A stretch of DNA of 64,000 nt from Gentiana macrophylla (lineage: Eukaryota > Streptophyta > Magnoliopsida > Gentianales > Gentianaceae): assembly GCA_026214975.1 (NCBI GenBank), contig JAOBSW010000463.1:310001-374000 (forward strand), given 5' to 3'. The position numbers and the translations under genes are program-made. Numbering within the stretch: position 1 is the first letter of the stretch; the number at the start of each line of letters is the position of its first letter. Of this stretch, positions 53,481-64,000 are shown one piece after another. Below the pieces are notes generated by a model, which worked only from the letters and a program-made list of their open reading frames with translations, made no database searches and was not told the DNA's origin.

Positions 53481-54481
53481 TCGAAAGCAGTTTCATGTGT
53501 GTACTGGTGCTGTAAGTAACATACCAAGGGCAGAATGAGTGACCTCAACTCCCAAAAAATACGAAAGGGGACCAAGGTCCTTAATAGAGAACCGAGAGCC
53601 CAACTGATCAATAACACTCTGAACCTGCTCACTGGAGCTACCTGTAACAATGATGTCATCGACATATACCAAGATAAAAGTAATGCTGATAGGTGTGCGA
53701 TAAACAAATAAAGAAGGATCAGCCGCAGAGTTAACAAAACCCATGGTAAGAACAAAGGACTTAAGCTCATGGTACCAAGCCCGAGGTGCCTGCTTAAGAC
53801 CATAGATCGCCTTGTGAAGTTTGCACACATAGGTGGGTTTCGTAGCATCCTCAAACCCAGGTGGTTGAGACATATACACATCTTCAGCTAGTGTCCCCTG
53901 TAGGAAGGCGTTATTGACATCAAGTTGGCGAAGAGACCAACCAAAGGAAACTGCAATACTAAGAACAAGGCGGATTGTAACAGGTTTAACAATAGGACTA
54001 AAAGTTTCGAAGTAATCCAAACCAGGGCATTGTGTAAACCCTTTGGCAACCAGCCGAGCCTTGTATTTATCAATCGAGCCACCAGGTTTCCGTTTAATTC
54101 GGAAAACCCGCTTACAACCAACTATATTTAAACCATCAGCAGGGGGAACTAAAGACCACGTGTCATTGCGAAGAAGCGCACTATACTCATCAGACATGGC
54201 AACACACCACTGCGGACACCGCAATGCCTGCTTAAGGGTTGAGGGCTCCGTGTCTAGGTAGCGATTGTGTAGTTGAGCTTGAAGGTTAAAGAGCTGACGA
54301 GGTTTGTAGATTTTATTTTGAGAACGAGTGGTCATGGGATGGTGCGGCTGGGGGGGAGGAGGGGGTGGAGGCGGCGGAGTGGGGGACGAGGTGGAAGGAT
54401 ATGAGATGGGAGTGAGGGAAGAATGAGAATCACTGGGAGAGTTGGAGTGGGGAGAGACAGGAGAAAAGGAGGAGGGGGAGC
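53481..54481 (-). CDS. Copia O reverse transcriptase (open frame, partial)
   Basis: From the C insertion point the frame is open for over 300 residues: Ser/Pro-rich spacer ([20 protein letters not shown]), then the [141 protein letters not shown] (catalytic YVDD) and [16 protein letters not shown]. It ends at 53493 by a frameshift. The ATG at 54626 lies inside the LTR of element C, so the first 48 residues of that frame are not copia sequence. Confidence 0.9.
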
Positions 54482-56307
54482 TGATGACGTGGTCAATCAG
54501 GTTATAATATACTTGACCACCATAAACCAATACTAGCAAGAGGACTAGGCCCATCGTAGTATAGCTATAGTGAATCAAGGTCGATCCCACAGGGAACCAA
54601 TTGTGGATCATTTTATATACAAACAATTAATTAAACATGTCAAGGACATAGAGGCGGTCTACGACCAACATAAGACAAGAAAAGTAAAGACACGACTCGA
54701 CACAACGTAATTAACCTCCCCAATTATAGTCTTCATCGTTTGGACCTAGATAGTTTATATAATAAACTGAACTTATTAACTGTCAATCCGTTTGTATCTT
54801 ATTTTAGATTGGCTACGGGAGTCATCCTCTTTAACTTGACTTAGCACCGGTAGGTCACTAAATCACTGTGGTATTGTTACGTGACTTCGCCTTTTGGTGC
54901 CTCCATCTCATATAACTCACACGCTTACGACTCTAAGGATGCCGATATTAATCGTACACCTCGTCTAGGCAACATTCCTATGGTTAGGCATACTTCCTAA
55001 ACGATCGCTCAAGCCCTCGTCCAACTAACAATTACCTTTTAGGTCTCATGCTAGTTTACGAACTACGTATAACTAGGTGACGTCAATTCCCTAATACAAA
55101 ACCTACCTAGATCTCGCTGAAAGCCCCGGAAGATCATTCATGAGCCGACCTAGGAGCCCTATATTGGTATTTCCTAATCGTGACGCTAATTAAAGCGACG
55201 AGCAACGAGCTGGCGTGGCAATACCTACTGAGATAATAAATCCTACTAAGCTAAACCTACCATAAAGACGTGGCGGACTAAATAACAGACAAATAGGGGC
55301 TCGGTCGACCGAGCATAGACACTCGGTCGACCGAATGATTCCATTCGGTCACCCAAACGATTTTATCCCCAGATTACATCCTAGAATATATCTCTCAGTG
55401 TTTCATCATACAGAACAGATTAAACAGTAATTCGTAAAGCAATCATATAAATTAACATAGATACGCATTAATTAAACTAAGCAGATTCATGAATAAATAC
55501 TAAGTATATGACGTAGGTTATGGGATCCTCATAGACAAGGCGTCGCCACATCCCTAACGTCATAGCCTAGATCTACATCATCTAGCTACGATTGACTAAT
55601 TCAAACGATAAAGCATAATTGGGAGGGATTAATTACTTAAAATAAAAGAAACAGAAAATAAAGGCTTACATTATAATTTGCAGCCCTTAAACTCTGGAAA
55701 CCCTCAAATTATTCTACATTGTATCAAGATATGAATAGAGTGATTTTATTGAATGATATTCTAAGGTATTCAAGGTGTGTTTTTCAATTTCTCGTAGCTG
55801 CTTGCTTATATAGAGGTTTTTGCCGACTTAGGGTGGTTCTAGAAGATAAGCACGATATAAGCCGGAAACCGCCCCGAAGCTGACACTCGGTCAACCGAGA
55901 GCTGACACTCGGTCGACCGAAGCTATAGGCTTGGTCGACCGAACCTAACATTTGCACACGTTAATCGTTTTTCTCGTCTATCTTGCTCCCCACTCCACGC
56001 TTGCGTGTTGATCTGATTTCTCTAATTTATCTCTTGATTAATGCTCCGATTTTCTTCCTTATTATCTTGAGATCCATTGATTGATTGACATTTATCCTCT
56101 CGATTTGTCGTGATCTACAAAATAAGCATTTATCGCACAATAAATCGGCTTTTAATAATGAAAACGGCTAAATACCAAATATCATATGAATAATCACTTA
56201 ACATTAAATAATAAATATAAACATGTGATTTAATATGAAATATATATTATTAATCTCGATTTAAGGTCAATGTTGATGACTTTACGGGTATAATTTGACC
56301 GTCATCA
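54482..56307 (-). repeat. 3' LTR of element C
   Basis: U5 box GTAGTATAG at 54556-54564 and GGTCGATCCCACAGGGA at 54579-54595. GTCGACC motifs at about 55301-55334 and 55886-55940. TATA box (minus CTATATAAGC) at about 55803-55813. Confidence 0.93.
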
Positions 56308-56326
56308 ACTACCCCACTTAGACTTT
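56308..56326 (-). promoter_or_regulatory. Polypurine tract of element C
   Basis: The minus strand reads AAAGTCTAAGTGGGGTAGT directly before the 3' LTR. Confidence 0.8.
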
Positions 56327-57500
56327 GATCGTCCCGAACAAAGCATCAATAAGTCATTCCCAAGACAACATTTTCTATGGTCAGTCATACTTACGCAAGA
56401 AGCTCAAGTCAACTCATACTAGTCATGCTCATAAGATATCCATTATTCACTACTCACTATGAATCAAAGTGATGTGTGCATGTGCATTTAGTTTTATATA
56501 TTCGTAGCAAGATTAGAGTTTATGCCAACTTCGTAATCTCAACCTACCAACCTCAAAGATTCATACTTCTCAAGCCTTTAAATTTTTGAAGCACTAGAGC
56601 AATAAGCAAAAGCGTATCTATAGGGTTTTTGGACTTGGAGACCGAGTACTACTCAAAGCCTCTTAAAGAGTTGAATATTCTTTTCATATCTTCATATTTT
56701 TCAAATACTATTAATCTCAAGGAAGAAAACTTTTTAGAGTATCCCCCTATCTTAGATCATGCATAGCATTGAATATTACCACAAGCGCGGGGCTACTTTG
56801 GTAATGTTACTACAAGCCCAGTGTTTTAACGCATTGTCAAACACAGGTACGTCTCAAGCTTATTACTCCGCTTTTGTTGGCAATAATATCAGAATACATC
56901 AGCAGATAGATATTGACACTAAGTTTACATAACCAATCATCTATGCAATGTACACAATATTTTCAATTTTTTTATAAATTGCGCGGTATAACTCGATTCA
57001 TTTATTGAGTAATTGAATAATAAATAACTACTCGCAAAAACGGGCATGAATATCCTTAAATTTACTTAACATAAGTATAAAATGATCACTTACTCATGAA
57101 ACTTGGTTTATTTCCTATCAATTCTTAGCTAGGAACTCACAATTGTAAGGGTACGAGATAAATAATGTGACATTTATTCAAATTTTTCAATCATGTGCCG
57201 TTTCATTCAATTTTCACTTATAACATAACATGGCTAAGTCTCCTACCCCCCACTTAAACATGGCATTGTCCTCAATGAGAAAAATAAATGAGAAGTTAAG
57301 AAGAAGACTTAGCTCTGGAAACGGCTCTCAAGTAAAGGCAGAACATCGGAGTAAATTTCAGCACGTTGTGGAGAAGCAAGTGAAAACCTGTATAAGCAGA
57401 CAAACTCCACGAAACCGTAAAATATCATGCCTTTGGAAGTTATAAAATAATGTGGCAGTAATGAGGTATAAATACCTAAAAACATTTTAAGCCACTTTAT
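56327..57500 (-). other. Element C 3' spacer shared with element A
   Basis: Aligns by eye with 16550-17720: CGTCCCGAACAAAGCATCAA, TGCTCATAAGATA, GGGTTTTTGGACTTGGAGAC, TTAGATCATGCATAGCA, CAAGCCCAGTGTTTTAA and CATGGCATTGTCCTCAATGA occur in the same order. Non-coding in both. Confidence 0.8.
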
Positions 57501-60050
57501 TTTATACAACCAAAGACAAGAAAAATACTAAATAGAAAGAAAAATAAACAAGCAACGAAAGATGGTAGTCTTTATCTAAAAACCGGGTGGATAAGACAAA
57601 GATCAAAAAGCATAACCCCATGTGGGAAAACACGAGGTGGACTGGCTCACTATGTATTCATTCCAGTATAAAAGAGAAACTTGGTAAGGTATAACAAATG
57701 CAATGCGACCTATTGGCTAAAGATAAAATCGAATACTTAGCGCAGAAACTTCGCTTGCATTGGATATCAACAACTTTAGGGAGATGTAACTACTCCTCAA
57801 AATTACTAATAACCCAATGTATCACGTAAAAGTCATAACCGTCATCAACAAGGTCGGATCGGTGTGATATTTAAGAACCGAACTCATCATCTTGAAATGC
57901 CGAAATAGTCGGAAAAGTGTGAAATTTAAAGAATGATAAGTCGTATGTGATCGAACCAAAAACTCTTTGAAGTCTAGCTAGGGTCAGAGCTACACTTACC
58001 CCAGCTACGATCATGAAAATCAAAATGATAAACATTAAAACTGAGCAATATTTCAAATTCCGCAACACAATGGTAATTTGTAAAAATGGAGGTCGAGAGT
58101 ATGATGGGTTCAGAAAAAGATACACATAAGGATGGGAAGAAAAGATAAAGGGTGGGTAAGAAATTGTGTTAATGGTTGGGAATTGTTTAAAGGAATGGGA
58201 TTGGGTGGGAGAGTGAAACGGATGGAAAGTAAGAGAGGCGATGAAAGAATGGTTAGAAATGTGAACTGTTGGGGCAGATTGGTGAAAGGATCGAAAAGTT
58301 TGAAGGTGAAAAAGTGTAAAGGGAAAGATAAGGATAATTGCAGAATGAATTGCACACTACTTTGGATTTTCACTTGGATCACCATTCTAAAAGATTTTGG
58401 AAGTTGACCAGAATTGTTCTTGTTCGCACCAATCATTCTCTGTTACATTTTCAGTAATTCTCAAGCTCTCTTAATGCTTCCATCTTAAGGTTGTTTGCTA
58501 AATTTCCTTTTCTTTAGCAATTTCTTGACTCTCCTATGGAACTCTATTTCACGTGGCCTATATTGAGTAAAAAAGTTTTGCACATCCTTAGCCCAATGGC
58601 CATCGGAACACGGCAAAATAAAAAAAACTCAACATATGTCACGTTACTCTTAATTGACTCAAAGAAAAAAAAACCTAAAATCCTAAAAAGAAATCCTAAG
58701 GGTTTCAAAGAAGTAGTTCTGAGTTTAAAGTCCTCAGCTCGACTTTCCAAAAGTATCCTTGTCAGTTATTATTCTTGGATCGCCAGACTTTGACCCTTCG
58801 CGCACTATAAGAGGTGGGCTTGTTGCTTTTGCGGATTAATACTTTTCCTTTGGTTGTGAGACCTAGGAAACGACATTTATCCATACCATTTATCCAAAGC
58901 TCTTACCTCGGCTCTCGTTTTAGGATTTAGTGAATTCTAAGAAACTCGGTTAAAATTACGGTTTTGGCCTTGACAATAAGAAACAACGAATCAAAGTACT
59001 CCGAATAAGGTCGGTTATGTAGGCAAGCCTATGCCGTCTTATTCGTTGGAACATATGTGATGATTTAGGCCAATCCGTCAAGATAAGCCCGTTTAGCCCG
59101 AAGGCTTATCGGCTATGCTAAGTCTTGTCGGCTCGCTGTAACGTACATCACACGCGGAGGAGTCGATTGAGCCAAAGCTCGGTTGAACTCGCCTGACCAT
59201 GGTTAAACCATTTCGAACCTATGTACAAAGATTCTTCGATTTCTAAATTTTTCACCCAAAGCGTAATCTCGTTTTGTTTAAGGTGGGTTCACCGAGAAGC
59301 CATCACCATAAACATCAACGAAAGCCGAAGATTGTGTTCTCTCAAAACTCAATGTCTTCTTTAGATTGTGAATGCTTAAACTACACAATTTGTTGCTCCC
59401 ATGGCCAGTAGAAGCAATTTCATGCATAGGACCATGAGATTTTAACAGAACTACGAGGAACTCTTTATTCACTGCTTCCTTCAACTACTACATGTTTCCC
59501 TACACCCTCTAGATGAGACATATATGGGGTAAAACCATCGACACTAATGAAATTATTCTTACAAACCAACTCCGGGCTAAGATTCATACTACGGTTCATG
59601 TATAGGCTAACTTATGCTCAAAAAACCAAAAGGTAGTAAAACATAAGCAAAAAAAGGGTAGTACCTTGCCTTCAACATTGTACCACGAAGAATTTAAGCC
59701 TTTAAAATTTTTCGGAGCCATCTTGGTGCTTTAAATGTATTGCTTCCATTGCTTTTCCCATCTTAGATTCGTAGCTCCACATGTTTGCTGGGTTATTTTC
59801 TCAGCGCCCGCGAAAAATTACTGACTCAGAATATTGCTTCCCTGGTTTCTGCAAACAGAAGAAAAACAAAAACAAACAGACCGTAGACTGATTTTAACAT
59901 GGTTTCCCATGCTGCTACTATCGACTCCACGGATTAAACATCTGAGGATAAAGCAGACACACGAAATTCCAGACTCGAAAAACACAAATCAGAGACCGTG
60001 TAAACAGAACAGAACAAGAACAAAACAAAACAAAACAAAAAATTATAAAT
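57501..60050 (-). other. Element C unique interior, no recognised protein
   Basis: No gag or pol motif in any frame. A minus-strand frame at 57871-58125 contains one strongly hydrophobic segment (VLMFIILIFMIVAGVSVALT), and 59278-59484 is another short open frame; I recognise neither. They lie where an env-like or captured sequence could be, but could be chance. The region 58132-58400 is purine-rich on the plus strand. Confidence 0.5.
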
Positions 60051-60090
60051 TCTCGGTCGACCGAATGAGGTCTCTCGGTCGACCGAATAA
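60051..60090. repeat. Two palindromic motifs in the element C leader
   Basis: CTCGGTCGACCGAA twice (60052-60065 and 60074-60087), as in the LTR, followed by a T/A-rich run. Confidence 0.8.
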
Positions 60091-60250
60091 AAAAATTTTA
60101 TTTTTATTTTATTTTTTTATTTTTATTTTAAGAATCTGGAATTTTTAGACAGAGCAGACAACCAGAGGGACTCAAAACGTAAAAACAGACTCTAAAACAG
60201 AAAACTCGACATGAATAAAAAAAATTATTTATATATAAAATTGACCGTTG

Positions 60251-60270
60251 GTTCCCCGGCAACGGCGCCA
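60251..60270 (-). promoter_or_regulatory. tRNA-Asp primer-binding site of element C
   Basis: The minus strand reads TGGCGCCGTTGCCGGGGAAC, matching the complement of the tRNA-Asp 3' end over at least 17 bases; six bases from the 5' LTR. Confidence 0.93.
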
Positions 60271-60276
60271 AAAACT

Positions 60277-62097
60277 TGATGACGTGGTCAATCAGGTTAT
60301 AATATACTTGACCACCATAAACCAATACTAGCAAGAGGACTAGGCCCATCGTAGTATAGCTATAGTGAATCAAGGTCGATCCCACAGGGAACCAATTGTG
60401 GATCATTTTATATACAAACAATTAATTAAACATGTCAAGGACATAGAGGCGGTCTACGACCAACATAAGACAAGAAAAGTAAAGACACGACTCGACACAA
60501 CGTAATTAACCTCCCCAATTATAGTCTTCATCGTTTGGACCTAGATAGTTTATATAATAAACCGAACTTATGCTTGTCAATCCGTTTGTATCTTATTTTA
60601 GATTGGCTACGGGAGTCATCCTCTTTAACTTGACTTAGCACCGGTAGGTCACTAAATCATCGTGGTATTGTTATGTGACTTCGCCTTTTGGTGCCTCCAT
60701 CTCATATAACTCACACGCTTACGACTCTAAGGATGCCGATATTAATCGTACACCTCGTCTAGGCAACATTCCTATGGTTAGGCGTACTTCCTAAACGATC
60801 GCTCAAGCCCTCGTCCAACTAACAATTACCTTTTAGGTCTCATGCTAGTTTACTGAACTACGATATAACTAGGTGACGTCAATTCCCTAATACAAAACCT
60901 ACCTAGATCTCATTTGAAAGCCCGGAAGATCATTCATGAGCCGACCTAGAGCCCTATATTGGTATTTCCTAATCGTGACGCTAATTAAAATCGACGAGCA
61001 ACGTGGCGTGGCCATACCTAATGAGATAATAAATCCTACTAAGCTAAACCTACCATAAAGAGGCGTGGCGGACTAAATATGAGACAAATAGGGGCTCGGT
61101 CGATCGAAAGCATAGACACTCGGTCGACCGAATGATTCCATTCGGTCACCCAAACGATTTCATCCCCAGATTACATCCTAGAATATATCTCTCGGTGTTT
61201 CATCATACGTAAGCAGTTAAAGCAAGAATTCGTAAAGCAATCATATAAATTAACATAGATACGCATTAATTAAACTAAGCGATTCATGAATAAATACTAA
61301 GTATATGGCGTAGGTTATGGGATCCTCATAGACAAGGCGTCGCCACATCCCTAACGTCATAGCCTAGATCTACATCATCTAGCTACGATTGACTAATTCA
61401 AACGATAAAGCATAATTGGGAGGATTAATTACTTAAAATAAAAAAAGCAGAAAATAAAGGCTTACATTATAATTTGCAGCCCTTAAACTCGAAACCCTCA
61501 AATTATTCTACATTGTATCAAGATATGAATAGAGTGATTTTATTGAATGATATTCTAAGGTATTCAAGGTGTGTTTTTCAATTTCTCGTAGTCGCTTGTT
61601 TATATAGAGGTTTTTGCCGACTTAGGGTGGTTCTAGAAGATAAGCACGATATAAGCCGGAAACCGCCTGAAAGGCGACACTCGGTCAACCGAGGTGACAC
61701 TCGGTCGACCAAGCTATAGGCCTGGTCGACCGAACCTAACATTTGCACACGTTAATCGTTTTTCTCGTCTATCTTGCTCCCCACTCCACGCTTGTTGTTG
61801 ATCGATTTCTCTAATTTATCTCTTGATTAATGCTCCGATTTTCTTCCTTATTATCTTGAGATCCATTGATTGATTGACATTTATCCTCTCGATTTGTCGT
61901 GATCTACAAAATAAGCATTTATCGCACAATAAATCGGCTTTTAATAATGAAAACGGCTAAATACCAAATATCATATGAATAATCACTTAACATTAAATAA
62001 TAAATATAAACATGTGATTTAATATGAAATATATATTATTAATCTCGATTTAAGGTCAATGTTGATGACTTTTACGGGTATAATTTGACCGTCATCA
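60277..62097 (-). repeat. 5' LTR of element C
   Basis: TATA box (minus CTATATAAAC) at about 61599-61609, GTCGACC cluster upstream at 61680-61735 and downstream at 61095-61132. U5 box at 60351-60390. Differs from the other LTR by few substitutions and several short indels. Confidence 0.93.
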
Positions 62098-63245
62098 GGA
62101 GCTTGCGGCTGGCTCACAAATGCCCACGGTGGGTGTATGGGCCGTGGGGGGTGGTGGAAGGATAGGAACAGCCGCGGTTTCGTAGGAAGCGGAGGGAAGG
62201 AGGGCAGTTAAAGGGGGTAAGGAAGAGTCAGAGGAGATACTAGCAAAGGGAAAAATGTCCTCCACAAACCTAACATCACGTGAAATATGCATACGGGACT
62301 CAGAGATGTCATAGCAAAGGTAAGCGCTTTGTGTGAGGGCGTAACCAAGAAATATACATGGCTTGGATGTAGGCGCAAGCTTGTGCGGGTTGTAGGGTTT
62401 AAGCCACGGATAGCAAAGGCAACCGAAGACGCGAAGCTTAGAATAATTGGGGGGCTTAGAGAAGAGCTTGTGGTGTGGTGAAAGCATATTAAGATTTTTT
62501 GTGGGCATGCGATTAATGAGGTAAACCACGGTACTAACGGCATAGGACCAATAGGTAACTGGTATTTTGGCATGGGCAAGAAGGGTGAGGGCGGTTTCAG
62601 CGATATGCAAGTGCCGGCGTTCAGAGATGCCGTTGTGCTGCGGGGTGTAAGTGGGAGAAGTGAAATGAGAGATGCCATGCTCAGAGAGAAAAGGACGTAA
62701 CTTTATGTACTCAGTGCCATTATCAGAATAGAGGATTTTGATAGGGGCATCTAACAGTTTTTCTACATAATGCTTGAATTTAATGAAAGTATTATATACG
62801 TCAGATTTACATGCAAGCGGGTATATCCACATGTACCGAGTAAAATGATCAACAAGCAGAAATATATATTTAAAATTATCAACTCGAGTAAAGCAGGAGG
62901 CGACCAAACGTCAGAATAAATAACTTCCAATGGTTGAGAAGTAGACAGTGTAGAATCCGAAAAAGGGAGCATGTGGCTCTTATTACACAAACAAGAATCA
63001 CAAGAAGAATGGGAAACCGTAGATAATTCTAAAAAATTATTGTTTGCAAGATTTTGAATAATGGGAAAAGCAGGATGACCGCAGCGGAGATGCCAAGTGG
63101 TAGCAGAAGCTTTGGAAGCAGAGAAGGCAAAGAGAGTTTTGGAGGACCACACATAGGCTCCATCACTGACTTGTCCTTGGTGGAGGCATTTGCCAGTCTT
63201 CAAGTCCTTCACCAGAAACGAATCAGATAAGAATTCAATAGACAC
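62098..63245 (-). CDS. Copia O integrase (partial, one frame break)
   Basis: Minus strand. 62763-63245 gives the pre-integrase (TTWHLRCGHPAFPIIQNLAN), the zinc site (SCDSCLCNKSHMLPF) and YSDVWSPP with the first core Asp. A frameshift near 62900 leads to 62098-62907: FLLVDHFTRYMWIYPL, ILYSDNGTEYIKLRPF (second Asp), TPQHNGISERRHLHI (Glu), YLINRMPTKNLNMLSPH, LRVFGCLCYPWLKPYNPHKL and CIFLGYALTQSAYLCYD. The full DDE triad is present. The frame then runs through a Pro-rich spacer to the C insertion, continuing at 54481. Confidence 0.9.
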
Positions 63246-63475
63246 GTAATTATCTTGGCAAAATTTCTCGGATGAGATAATAATTTACGAGAAAGAGAAG
63301 GTACACAAAGCACATGATTTAATTTGAAAGAAGAAAGAGAGGTAGAGCCAATGTGTGTGATAGCCAAAGAACTACCATCACCAATGACTATACGATCCAT
63401 ACCTTGGTAAGAGGAGTGAAGAGAAAGTAAATTGAGTTCCTGTGTCATATGATGAGAGGCACCACTATCAAGCAT
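63209..63475 (-). CDS. Copia O aspartic protease (partial frame)
   Basis: The minus strand reads MLDSGASHHMTQELNLLSLH with an intact D-S-G active site, then MDRIVIGDGSSLAITHIGST and LNHVLCVPSLSRKLLS. It overlaps the gag frame at 63445-63475 in a different phase, and a frameshift separates it from the integrase frame near 63240. In copia elements Gag and Pol are normally one frame, so indels have occurred at both borders. Confidence 0.88.
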   Translation of the reverse strand: MLDSGASHHMTQELNLLSLHSSYQGMDRIVIGDGSSLAITHIGSTSLSSFKLNHVLCVPSLSRKLLSHPRNFAKIITCLLNSYLIRFW

Positions 63476-64000
63476 CCAAGTAGCGGAAGGATCGAGTCTT
63501 TGCAGAGTAGAGTGGAAGGAGCAGTTTGGGCAACATGGGCATGGGGGCGGTGAGGGGGCCGAGGGGTTGCTTGGTTGCGGGGTGGACGTGGAAGATTATT
63601 GTAGAGAGGATAAGCGGTGCAACGAGTGGCAACATGACCCTGGAGACCACAGAGTTGGCAGAAGCCTTGATAGCCTTTGGAGGGACGGGCAGAGGTAGTT
63701 TTGGATGAGTGATTGGGGGAAGGGCCGTCTTTGTTGGGGTCTTGGGGAGGGGGAGGAGCTTGCGGCAGGATAGGGGAGGGCCGAGGTAGCTCGCGATAGG
63801 GGAAATATGTTGTATTGGCCGGAACATGCATGGGGACGGGGTGAAGGGTAGCAGGAAAGAAGAAGCGATACGCAGGGGGAACAGACGGACTTTGTAAAAG
63901 TGACGCTTCATGCATTAGCAATTTTTCATGTAACAATGGCATAGAGATAGTGTCATCACGAGCCCGAATGGCACTCACAAGATCCTTATATTCACTACCA
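63445..64000 (-). CDS. Copia O gag, C-terminal part (runs off the window)
   Basis: Minus strand, open to the window edge: SAIRARDDTISMPLLHEKLL (end of the UBN2 Gag region), a Pro-rich linker, and an intact zinc knuckle CQLCGLQGHVATRC (C-x2-C-x4-H-x4-C, about 63605-63650). The N-terminus and the 5' LTR are outside the window. Confidence 0.88.
   Translation of the reverse strand, partial: GSEYKDLVSAIRARDDTISMPLLHEKLLMHEASLLQSPSVPPAYRFFFPATLHPVPMHVPANTTYFPYRELPRPSPILPQAPPPPQDPNKDGPSPNHSSKTTSARPSKGYQGFCQLCGLQGHVATRCTAYPLYNNLPRPPRNQATPRPPHRPHAHVAQTAPSTLLCKDSILPLLGCLIVVPLII

Larger units (their letters stand above)
54482..62097 (-). mobile_element. Non-autonomous LTR retrotransposon C, 7.6 kb
   Basis: LTRs 54482-56307 (1826 bp) and 60277-62097 (1821 bp), ends TGATGAC...GTCATCA, perfect 5-bp target duplication GGAGC (54477-54481, 62098-62102), tRNA-Asp primer site, polypurine tract. 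The 4-kb interior has no gag, protease, RT or integrase. The LTR U3 end and the 3' spacer align with element A. This is the LARD type of element, needing proteins in trans. LTRs are very similar, suggesting a fairly recent insertion. It splits copia O. Confidence 0.93.
52548..64000 (-). mobile_element. Ty1/copia element O, split by element C
   Basis: Minus strand. Right part 62098-64000: gag end, protease, integrase. Left part 52548-54481: INT-RT spacer, RT, RNase H and 3' LTR. Element C lies between with a GGAGC duplication. The 5' LTR is beyond the window. The coding regions are the best preserved of all copias here, with an intact protease and integrase triad and YVDD, but with frameshifts in the pre-integrase region and at the RT end. 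Confidence 0.9.

Noticed and set aside
54482..54626. N-terminal 48 residues of the long RT frame as part of the copia protein
   Set aside because: They come from the LTR of element C; the identical text appears at 60277-60421 in the other LTR.
58132..58407. Basic 91-residue plus-strand frame as a gene
   Set aside because: Purine-rich low-complexity sequence inside element C, antisense to the element, no recognisable domain.

Overview
This is a plant nuclear window, almost certainly from a eudicot: it is AT-rich, intron-bearing, and built almost entirely of nested transposable elements of typically plant lineages (Ty1/copia, Athila-like Ty3/gypsy primed by tRNA-Asp, a CACTA/En-Spm element with a plant-type Ptta/En/Spm protein, and a hAT MITE). 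The only host genic material I recognise is two decayed copies of a class IV homeodomain-leucine zipper (HD-ZIP IV) gene, represented by START-domain and C-terminal exons. I see no intact host gene, no tRNA or rRNA gene and no CRISPR. The species is not resolved.

Layout. 1-7265: an old minus-strand copia ('M1') split by a degenerate plus-strand copia ('P', 281-4258) and by a short LTR-type element ('E', 4685-6187). 7266-10465: HD-ZIP IV pseudogene copy 1 (minus) with a hAT MITE in its 3' part (7620-8016) and a 0.9-kb near-perfect foldback of its own START exon (9547-10465). 11340-12696: copia M pol fragment. 12697-47317: one CACTA element (about 7.3 kb of its own sequence) swollen to 34.6 kb by two Athila-like insertions, A (14936-25571, TSD CTCAT) and B (28467-45105, TSD GGGTA). 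B is itself interrupted by a minus-strand copia ('Q', 32236 to about 40635), and Q is interrupted in gag by a plus-strand non-autonomous LTR element ('D', 35668-40446): four levels of nesting. 47318-50258: a second copy of the M/HD-ZIP IV segment. 50259-52547: copia 'N' (plus, integrase core deleted). 52548-64000: minus-strand copia 'O', the best-preserved coding element, split by the non-autonomous element C (54482-62097, TSD GGAGC).

How the parts relate. A carries recognisable gag, protease, RT, RNase H and integrase, all broken by frameshifts. B keeps gag, protease and the integrase C-terminus but has lost RT, RNase H and the integrase core. C and D carry only LTRs, primer site, polypurine tract and non-coding interior. 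A and C share LTR ends, the tRNA-Asp primer site and about 1.1 kb of 3' non-coding sequence, so C looks like a passenger of an A-type autonomous element.

Most interesting signals: (1) the four Athila-like LTR families A-D share a U5 box, in A, B and C made of two blocks that match tRNA-Asp (GTAGTATAG and TCGATCCC), the same tRNA whose 3' end primes them; (2) each family carries its own short repeated, mostly palindromic motif just upstream of the LTR TATA box; (3) the HD-ZIP IV foldback could give rise to small RNAs. All coordinates and alignments were made by eye; no search or alignment program was run.
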